A DNA stretch of 63,433 nt from positions 1-63,433 of the forward strand of contig JAUNAC010000005.1 in NCBI GenBank assembly GCA_030527825.1. Reading direction: 5' to 3'. This document shows positions 57,430 through 63,433 of this stretch, in pieces. How positions within the stretch are numbered: position 1 is the first letter of the stretch; every line of letters begins with the position of its first letter. Below the pieces are notes generated by a model, which did not search any database, was not told the origin of the DNA, and saw nothing but the letters and a program-made list of their open reading frames with translations. The position numbers were made by a program, and so were the translations under genes. The DNA comes from Lautropia sp. Lineage in GTDB: Bacteria > Pseudomonadota > Gammaproteobacteria > Burkholderiales > Burkholderiaceae_E.

Positions 57430-58224
57430 ATGAAGACCTATCTTGACCTGCTTGCCCACGTCCTCAGCAACGGTGCGCGCAAGGAAGACCGCACCGGAAC
57501 CGGCACGCTGTCCGTATTCGGCTGGCAGATGCGCTTTCCGCTGACGGAAGGCTTTCCGCTGCTCACTACCAAGAAGCTGCACACCCGTGCCATCATCCAC
57601 GAACTCCTTTGGTTTCTCAGCGGTAACACCAACATCGGCTATCTGCGCGACAATGGGGTAACGATCTGGAACGAATGGGCCGACGGGGCAGGCAACCTGG
57701 GGCCGGTCTATGGTGCCCAGTGGCGCAGCTGGCCCACCCCGGACGGGGGGCAGGTCGACCAGATCAGTCGGCTCATGGAAGATCTGCAGCGATCGCCGGA
57801 TTCGCGGCGGCTGATCGTGTCGGCCTGGAACGTTGGTGCCCTGCCAGACATGGCCCTGCCGCCCTGCCATGCCCTGTTCCAGTTTTATGTGGCGCAGGGA
57901 CGGCTGTCCTGCCAGCTCTACCAGCGCAGCGCCGATATCTTCCTGGGCCTGCCCTTCAATATCGCCTCCTATGCGCTGCTCACTCATATGGTGGCCCAGC
58001 AGACCGGCCTGCAGGCCCATGAATTCATCTGGACGGGTGGCGACTGCCATCTGTATCTGAACCACCTGGAACAGGCCCGACTGCAGTTGACCCGCACGCC
58101 GCGAGCGTTACCCCAATTGCGTCTGAACCGGCAGCCCCCGTCGATCTTTGATTACCGCTTTGAGGATTTTTCGATCGAAGGCTATGATCCATGGCCCGCG
58201 ATCAAAGCACCAGTTGCAGTATGA
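57430..58224 (+). CDS. thyA: thymidylate synthase
   Basis: Methylates dUMP using methylene-tetrahydrofolate. The 264-residue protein has [32 protein letters not shown], the nucleophile C146 in [12 protein letters not shown] (same number as in E. coli), and [19 protein letters not shown]. Overlaps folA by four bases (ATGA), so the enzyme and the reductase that recycles its product are coupled. Confidence 0.97.
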   Translation: MKTYLDLLAHVLSNGARKEDRTGTGTLSVFGWQMRFPLTEGFPLLTTKKLHTRAIIHELLWFLSGNTNIGYLRDNGVTIWNEWADGAGNLGPVYGAQWRSWPTPDGGQVDQISRLMEDLQRSPDSRRLIVSAWNVGALPDMALPPCHALFQFYVAQGRLSCQLYQRSADIFLGLPFNIASYALLTHMVAQQTGLQAHEFIWTGGDCHLYLNHLEQARLQLTRTPRALPQLRLNRQPPSIFDYRFEDFSIEGYDPWPAIKAPVAV

Positions 58225-58751
58225 CCTGCCCCTTTTCCCCCGCTTCTGGCCCGGCACTGACCATGATTGCCGCCCGTGCCCGCAATGGCGTCATCGGCCT
58301 GAACAACCGGATGCCCTGGCACATCCCTGAAGATCTGAAGCACTTCCGGGAGCAAACCATGGGCCATGTGGTGGTGCTGGGGCGCAAAACCTGGGAGTCT
58401 ATTGGCCGGCCTCTGCCAGGCCGGCGCATGGTCGTCATCAGCCGCCAGACGCTGAAGCTGCCCGACGGCGTTGTCCAGGTATCCAGCCTCGATGCTGCCA
58501 TGGCACTCTACGCCCATGAAGAGAACATCTTCATCATGGGCGGTGCACAGATCTATGCCCAGTGCTGGCCAATCGCCAACCGCCTGCTGCTGACCGAAAT
58601 CGAGCTGAGCCCCGACGGAGATGCCTGGCTGGACGCACCGGATCCGGAAAAATGGCAAGAAGTCTCCCGCGAAGCAGGAACTAGCCGCGAAGGAATCGGC
58701 TACGCCTTCATTGACTACCGGCGTATCCCACCGGAAGGGCATTTACCTTGA
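58221..58751 (+). CDS. folA: dihydrofolate reductase
   Basis: Reduces dihydrofolate with NADPH. From the ATG at 58221 it is 176 residues, with [28 protein letters not shown]-type N-terminus (substrate acid at D38), [19 protein letters not shown], and [11 protein letters not shown]. Longer in-frame starts overlap thyA more deeply and are less likely than the ATGA junction. The first ten residues or so form an extra tail compared with E. coli. Confidence 0.95.
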   Translation: MTCPFSPASGPALTMIAARARNGVIGLNNRMPWHIPEDLKHFREQTMGHVVVLGRKTWESIGRPLPGRRMVVISRQTLKLPDGVVQVSSLDAAMALYAHEENIFIMGGAQIYAQCWPIANRLLLTEIELSPDGDAWLDAPDPEKWQEVSREAGTSREGIGYAFIDYRRIPPEGHLP

Positions 58752-58781
58752 GCAGGTGAGTCTACGCCGCCGGATCCCGTT

Positions 58782-58822
58782 CGCGCCTGTCAGAAGTTGA
58801 TCGCCCAAAGTTGTCAGGCGCG
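58782..58822. terminator. inverted repeat downstream of folA
   Basis: CGCGCCTG (58782-58789) and CAGGCGCG (58815-58822) are perfect 8-base arms around a 25-base loop, about 30 bases after the folA stop. Placement suggests a terminator, but no T run follows. The rest of the 278-base gap up to 59029 holds no gene; a smaller AAGA/TCTT hairpin followed by TTTTTT lies at about 58851-58866. Confidence 0.4.
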
Positions 58823-59029
58823 GTCCATCACCTGCCCTCCCTGACCCCAAGAATGTCTTCTTTTTTGCAAACAATGGCAATATCTGGGTGACAGGCGTTC
58901 CTAAATGAGGGCAAATTGCTCCGTGAAGCTACGGTTTGCGAACAAACATGCTAAATTGCAACATAGCAGATACGAGATATACATAAGGACACGTCGCATC
59001 ATCATCTGCTCATCTGCGGCTGAACATAC

Positions 59030-60808
59030 ATGATGAGACGTCGCCGCTTTCACCTGCATTGCTCCATGACGACGTGTGTCACACAGTTCCAGCGCCCGTT
59101 CCTTGCCAGCCTGCGCTCTGCCCGGGCTCCGCTGCGTTTTTTTCTCATTGGACATCGGCTCCACCGTCCGGCTGCTGCCACGTGCCTGATCATCGCGCTG
59201 CTCGGTGGACTGACGCTGCCCGCCCGCGCGGCCACCTTGCGCTGGGCCACTCAGACAGAAATCACTTCCCTGGACCCCCATGCGCAGACGCTCCCTCAGA
59301 CCCAGGCTGTACTGCAACATGTCTATGAAGCACTGACCCGTTACTCTCCCTCACAGGACGTTGAGCCAGCACTAGCCCAGCGCTGGGAGGCCATAACCCC
59401 TCTGACCTGGCGTTTCTATCTCCGAACAGGTGTTCATTTTCATGACGGCACGCTTCTGACGATTGATGATGTCCTGTTCTCGCTGGAACGCCTGAAAAAC
59501 GCTGGCAGCCCGCTGAGTACCGTGCTCGCCAGCATACGTACCATTCGTCGTGCCAGTGACCGGGCAATCGACATCGTCCTGGAACATCCGGTACCCATGC
59601 TGCCCCGGATTCTGAGCGACGCCCGGATCATGAGCCAACGCTGGGCCCGACTTCATAACACCGAGGCTTTGAAAGCTGGCAAACCCGGGTCTACTGACTA
59701 TGCGACGCGGCATGCCAATGGAACGGGCCCCTATCGGCTTGATGGTGATTGGACACCCGGTCTGCCACTGCAGCTGGTCCGCAGTACGAACTGGTGGGAT
59801 AGCGCGGGCTTTCCCGGCAATGCCGATCGGGTCGTCTATCGCGCTATCGCCTCAGATGACGAGCGCCAGCAGGCGCTTGAGCACGGAGAACTTGACCTGG
59901 TGACAGATCTGCCTGGGCAGCGAATTCCGGCCCTGAAACGCCATCCCGATCTGCAGGTTAGTACTGATGTATCCCAGCGAACACTGTTGATCGGCATGGA
60001 TCAATTCTCCGATACCCTGCGTTATGGGGGACATACCGGCATGCATAATCCCTTCCGGGATCAGCGGGTACGGCACGCCATGGCCCTGGCCATCCATATT
60101 CCCTCGCTTTTGCACATTACTCACAACATGTATCAGCCGGCCGGCACCATTGTCACCCCGGGCGTCAATGGTTGGAGTGAGCAGCTCGACACACGTGAAC
60201 CTTATAACCTGCGTCTGGCCAGACAGCTGATGGCGCAAGCTGGCTACAGCCATGGATTCAATGTCCGGCTTGACTGCCCCGGTAACCGCTATGCCTATGA
60301 TCTGCCGATCTGTCAGGCTCTGGTTTCCATGTGGAGGAAGATCGGCATCCATGTCAGTATTAACCGTCTGCCATTTGCCAGTCTGGTACCGCGGCTGGAA
60401 ACACTCGATAGCAGCCTTTGGATGCTCGGCTGGGCAAGTCCGGATATGGATGCGCTCCAGAATCTGCTGTCCCTGGCCTATACACGCTCAGACAAGGTGG
60501 ACGGTACCTACAACGCAGCACGTATCAGCGACCCGGCCCTCGACAGACTGATTGACCGGGCACGTGAAGAAGGCAATCCGCTCAAACGAACCGACCTACT
60601 GCAGCAAGCCCTGGGGATCATCAAAAACCAGTATTACTATCTGCCCCTGGCGCATGCCCTACGTGCCTGGGTCATGAAGCGGAGCGTGACACTGGCAAGC
60701 CCCCCGGTCGAACGGCCTGAAATGCGCTTTGTCAGCCTGAAAGAGGGCAGACTGCACCCTAATACGGTTACGTCAGGCAGGCAACATCAGCTAAACCGGG
60801 GCCGCTGA
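59030..60808 (+). CDS. orphan family-5 extracellular solute-binding protein
   Basis: 592-residue periplasmic binding protein of the DppA/OppA family. A long basic N-terminus precedes the signal core (TCLIIALLGGLTLPARA, cut near residue 68), so the true start may be internal; no clear ribosome site helps. The mature part has LRWATQTEITSLDPHAQT, FYLRTGVHFHDGT, NGTGPYRLDGDW and DLPICQALVSMWRKIGIH. No permease or ATPase genes are adjacent, unlike the yej operon elsewhere in the window, so it must use another transporter. Substrate unknown (peptides, or related small molecules). Confidence 0.85.
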   Translation: MMRRRRFHLHCSMTTCVTQFQRPFLASLRSARAPLRFFLIGHRLHRPAAATCLIIALLGGLTLPARAATLRWATQTEITSLDPHAQTLPQTQAVLQHVYEALTRYSPSQDVEPALAQRWEAITPLTWRFYLRTGVHFHDGTLLTIDDVLFSLERLKNAGSPLSTVLASIRTIRRASDRAIDIVLEHPVPMLPRILSDARIMSQRWARLHNTEALKAGKPGSTDYATRHANGTGPYRLDGDWTPGLPLQLVRSTNWWDSAGFPGNADRVVYRAIASDDERQQALEHGELDLVTDLPGQRIPALKRHPDLQVSTDVSQRTLLIGMDQFSDTLRYGGHTGMHNPFRDQRVRHAMALAIHIPSLLHITHNMYQPAGTIVTPGVNGWSEQLDTREPYNLRLARQLMAQAGYSHGFNVRLDCPGNRYAYDLPICQALVSMWRKIGIHVSINRLPFASLVPRLETLDSSLWMLGWASPDMDALQNLLSLAYTRSDKVDGTYNAARISDPALDRLIDRAREEGNPLKRTDLLQQALGIIKNQYYYLPLAHALRAWVMKRSVTLASPPVERPEMRFVSLKEGRLHPNTVTSGRQHQLNRGR

Positions 60809-60871
60809 ACAGCCAGTTCCCCTTTCCCATCTCCCCTCCCAAGAGGCTACTGGAGACGCAGACCCGCGTGT

Positions 60872-61246
60872 TCAGTGCCGCGGCACGGCCTGAAACAGGT
60901 AATGCACACCCACAGCCTGAGTGCCCGGCACGATATCCGGCTTAACGATACGGATCCTGACCCAGGGCACCTGGAAACGCCGGACAATGGCCCGACATAA
61001 ATGATCAGCCAAACGTTCCAGCAACTGAAAACTCTGCTGGCCGGCTTCCTGACGGATCAGATCAGCCACCGCGGCGTAGTCAACGGTGTCGTTGAGGCGA
61101 TCCGACTGAAAAGGCCGCACTGAAGGCAACCCTACAGCCACGTCCATGGTCAGCGACTGGGGAGCATGCCGTTCTTGAGGATAGACACCGATCAGCGACC
61201 CAACAGCAAGACCTTGCAGAAAAATATGAGGCGAAGAATCAGGCAT
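60872..61246 (-). CDS. folB: dihydroneopterin aldolase
   Basis: Folate pathway aldolase. From the ATG at 61246 it is 124 residues with PHIFLQGLAVGSLIGVYPQERH, the substrate-binding tyrosine and glutamate in GVYPQER, VDYAAVADLI, and LLERLADHLCRAI containing the conserved glutamate. An ATG six bases upstream is possible, and a longer frame runs into the tRNA gene. Sits 12 bases downstream of tRNA-Arg. Confidence 0.92.
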   Translation of the reverse strand: MPDSSPHIFLQGLAVGSLIGVYPQERHAPQSLTMDVAVGLPSVRPFQSDRLNDTVDYAAVADLIRQEAGQQSFQLLERLADHLCRAIVRRFQVPWVRIRIVKPDIVPGTQAVGVHYLFQAVPRH

Positions 61247-61258
61247 GACCATGGGGGT

Positions 61259-61334
61259 TGGCGCCTCCGGCACGAATCGAACGTGCGACCCTCCCCTTAG
61301 GAGGGGGATGCTCTATCCACTGAGCTACGGAGGC
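61259..61334 (-). tRNA. tRNA-Arg (anticodon CCT)
   Basis: Minus-strand cloverleaf of 76 bases with encoded CCA. Acceptor arms GCCTCCG/CGGAGGC pair perfectly, the anticodon stem TCCCC/GGGGA surrounds the loop CTCCTAA with anticodon CCT (reads AGG arginine), and the T-arm holds GTTCGAT. Its 5' ten bases overlap the end of the Yip1-like gene, including that gene's TAG stop. Confidence 0.95.
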
Positions 61335-62659
61335 GAAGGGGCTGATTGTACCGAATGTTGTGGTGTTGTGCCGGTAGAACCGGAAACACGCTCGACCGGC
61401 ACCATCCGGTCTCTTTCCAGTACATCCAGCGGCAGGCCGCGAATGGCCTGGTGCAGCGCTGAGGCATCAATATCATCGGCGTTGACCATCAACCGCACCC
61501 CGTTGGCCAAAATATAGTCGATCTCGATCCGGCGAGAATTCTTCCAGCGCAATTCCGACACACTGCGCGCGCCTTCCCGATAGCTGCGCTCAATGGTCAT
61601 CGCTGTTTCCCCTTCCTTTCTTCCCTGGGCTCCCGTAGCGGCAGACTCGGCCAGCAAGGCCCCCGCACTGGCTGGATCAACCAACCTCAGACCAAGCTCT
61701 GCCGTGCCCTGATGACCATAGACGCCGTAGGCGGTGATCGCGTTGGAGGAAGCACTTCCCCACGGTTCAATCTGCAACGACTGCCGCTCCAGCCCCAGTA
61801 ACCTCGTCGGAAACCATGTCCGAAGCTGCTGGGCCGTCAGCGGGACACGCGCCTGACCGCCAGAGACAGTAGCAGCAATGGCAACGGCTGCATCCCTTGC
61901 CGCCTGCGCCGCTGCAAGTTGATCGTTGCGGGCGCTGGCATTGCCGGCCTCTCGCGCGGCCTCATCCAGATTACGATCAGCCTGCCGGATCTTTTCCAGC
62001 GTACCAAGCTCCTGACCCTCTCCACTGCGCAGCGCCGCTGCGCCTGACAGTTCTGGCAACGCTACCGCACTACCCTCCGATGAGCTACCTTCCCAGACTC
62101 GATCAGCGAGGGGCATGAGCAACGTGTTAGTCATCAGAAAAAGTACCACGGTAATGCCACTGATCACCCTGGCCTTGCCAATCGACACCTGCATCAATAC
62201 CGGCATGCCCGACAACAGCAGATAGACTGACCAGCTGCTGCCAAGCACCAGCACCAGGGGAAAGAGTGGAACCAGCAACGGCTGCATAACAGCGGCCACC
62301 AGCAGCCCGGCAGCCGCATAGGCAATGAGTGCACACGCCTTGCGCAGATGACGCCGCCCACCAAAGAAAGGAATACAAAGCTGCGTGACCAACGCCGCGA
62401 CAGATAGCTGAACAAACAGCACCAGCCCCCCCCAGACCAGCAACAGCAAAAATTTTTTGAACAGCGCCGGGTAGGGCAGAAAAGAGATGCCGTTATAGAT
62501 ATGTTGCCCGAACAGCAGTGCCACTACCGCCAACAGCATCAGGGGCAACAACCATTGGAAACACAAATTCCATAGCGAAATATCCTCCTGATCAATTAGG
62601 CGCCATTCACGCCCAGGCGACATGAACAGCCTCAGCAACCGTTGCGTCGCTTTCATCAT
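61325..62659 (-). CDS. Yip1-domain membrane protein with extra C-terminal region
   Basis: 444-residue protein. The N-terminal half is a Yip1/DUF1282-like membrane domain with about five spans (starting FMSPGREWRLIDQEDISLW, then FQWLLPLMLLAVVALLFG). After about residue 190 comes an Ala/Glu-rich helix (AAREAGNASARNDQLAAAQA, about 232-251) and a soluble domain (DIDASALHQAIRGLPLDV). The stop codon lies inside the tRNA-Arg 5' arm. Function unknown; it is not clear what the extra domain does. First codons are ATG ATG at 62659/62656. Confidence 0.75.
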   Translation of the reverse strand: MMKATQRLLRLFMSPGREWRLIDQEDISLWNLCFQWLLPLMLLAVVALLFGQHIYNGISFLPYPALFKKFLLLLVWGGLVLFVQLSVAALVTQLCIPFFGGRRHLRKACALIAYAAAGLLVAAVMQPLLVPLFPLVLVLGSSWSVYLLLSGMPVLMQVSIGKARVISGITVVLFLMTNTLLMPLADRVWEGSSSEGSAVALPELSGAAALRSGEGQELGTLEKIRQADRNLDEAAREAGNASARNDQLAAAQAARDAAVAIAATVSGGQARVPLTAQQLRTWFPTRLLGLERQSLQIEPWGSASSNAITAYGVYGHQGTAELGLRLVDPASAGALLAESAATGAQGRKEGETAMTIERSYREGARSVSELRWKNSRRIEIDYILANGVRLMVNADDIDASALHQAIRGLPLDVLERDRMVPVERVSGSTGTTPQHSVQSAPSPP

Positions 62660-62871
62660 TCAGATATCACCCGAATCGTGGAAACTATTTCGAAAAGTGA
62701 TAAGGGAAAACACTCCCCTATGCTATTTACAACATTAAAACCGTCAGCCATATCGCTGGTCAACCAATACAATGTACCGATGTGCCAGCATCGGCCCGTT
62801 ATAAGGGCCTGCTGTCTCGGCTCGTTGTCAAAACACAACGTTTTCAGCCCTCCGGTTTACACACCATCCTC

Positions 62872-63433
62872 ATGAGCAACCCGATACCCCCCTCCCCTGC
62901 GCTTCTGCAACTGTTGGACAGTGCCGGCATTCTGGATACGCTTGCGCCGCTGGCAAACGCATGTGGCCTACACATTGAACCATCCTCGCCCCAAAACTCG
63001 GCGCCAGGCCGGCCCGGCGACCATACCGACTTCCAGGTCCGGCTGCAGTCCGTACCTATCACAGCCAATGCCCAATGGTTCCAGCAAATCGCAAAGGATC
63101 ACATCGCCGTGCGCTTCCACCTGCCGTCCGCAGCAGAGCTGGTCGTGATACCCGGCCAGTCAGAGCGCCAGGTGGAACATGCTGCTGATCTGCTGGTGCA
63201 ACTGGGTCTACAGGTCATTCTGTCACCGGCCCGTCCTGGTTTACTGGTCGATCGCCTGCGTCATGCCTACTTCAATGAGGGACTGGCCCTGCTGGGAGAG
63301 GGCGTACCAGCGGGTGTCATTGAAACGTCAGCCATTGATGCCGGATTTCGAGCAGGACCACTTGCCATGCTCGACGATGAAGGACTAGCCGCGACCGATC
63401 AGCTCTACCATCAGACACTAGGCTGCCACGATC
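62872..63433 (+). CDS. partial gene: 3-hydroxyacyl-CoA dehydrogenase-like C-terminal region (3' end outside window)
   Basis: Runs off the right edge with 187 residues visible. Residues 75-185 resemble the end of the NAD domain and start of the C-terminal domain of 3-hydroxyacyl-CoA dehydrogenases: RQVEHAADLLVQLGLQVILS, then RPGLLVDRLRHAYFNEGLAL (compare PGFLVNRxxxPYLNEA) and AGPLAMLDDEGL. The usual GxGxxG NAD motif and about 100 residues of the Rossmann domain are missing; the N-terminus (about 1-75) is Pro/Ser-rich with no match I recognise. Could be a degenerate or specialised relative. Divergent from the Yip1-like gene across a 212-base gap. Confidence 0.5.
   Translation, partial: MSNPIPPSPALLQLLDSAGILDTLAPLANACGLHIEPSSPQNSAPGRPGDHTDFQVRLQSVPITANAQWFQQIAKDHIAVRFHLPSAAELVVIPGQSERQVEHAADLLVQLGLQVILSPARPGLLVDRLRHAYFNEGLALLGEGVPAGVIETSAIDAGFRAGPLAMLDDEGLAATDQLYHQTLGCHD

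Overview
The window is about 63 kb of moderately GC-rich, densely coding bacterial chromosome. Gene content and order point to a betaproteobacterium, most likely Burkholderiales and Alcaligenaceae-like. The pointers are leuCDB-asd-fimV, yejABEF beside fabI, the block methyltransferase-rnhA-dnaQ-DUF2863 facing gloB, and a type II secretion cluster with gspC divergent. The species cannot be named from sequence alone. There is no CRISPR array, no intact insertion sequence and no rRNA operon.

Layout. 1-9.8 kb, minus strand: partial fimV, asd, leuB, leuD, leuC (leucine and aspartate-family synthesis), an M48 lipoprotein protease, aroC and gltX. 9.9-11.1 kb: a tRNA-Val(CAC) gene with a near-consensus promoter, followed by a decayed stretch with a frameshifted P2 gpU-like tail gene and small membrane ORFs, read as a prophage remnant. 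11-19 kb: an Lrp/AsnC regulator divergent from ornithine cyclodeaminase, a RoxA-type JmjC oxygenase, two flavodoxin-like genes (the second fused to half of a short-chain-dehydrogenase-like domain), a YghU-type GST, gloA and nhaC. 19-29 kb: gdhA, a TIGR04325-type methyltransferase, a DUF1488-like protein, a cardiolipin-synthase-like PLD protein, pdxH, DUF2863, dnaQ, rnhA, a methyltransferase and gloB. 29-36 kb: an MltD-like lytic transglycosylase, a 6-phosphofructokinase with a mixed-type active site, and a TAXI-TRAP uptake pair. 36-43 kb: the yejABEF peptide importer, then fabI. 43-45 kb: a domain-permuted lipoate ligase of actinobacterial appearance and a DUF1232 protein. 45-57 kb: type II secretion genes gspGHIJKLMNDEF on the minus strand with gspC divergent; no prepilin peptidase (gspO) is present. 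57-63 kb: thyA-folA, an orphan peptide-binding protein, folB, tRNA-Arg(CCT) overlapping the end of a Yip1-like membrane protein gene, and at the right edge a partial gene with a 3-hydroxyacyl-CoA-dehydrogenase-like C-terminal region.

How they work together. Three physiological themes stand out: amino-acid and nitrogen metabolism (leu, asd, aroC, ocd, gdhA), thiol and methylglyoxal protection (gloA, gloB, YghU), and folate/thymidylate supply (thyA, folA, folB). Envelope functions (gsp, fimV, mltD, cls, M48) make up much of the rest.

Most of the window is ordinary core genome. The items worth a second look are the SDR-flavodoxin fusion, the gpU relic, the duplicated gspF tail, the permuted lipoate ligase, the truncated dehydrogenase-like gene at the right edge, and the tRNA-Arg/CDS overlap. 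I found no convincing evidence of a wholly new multi-gene system.
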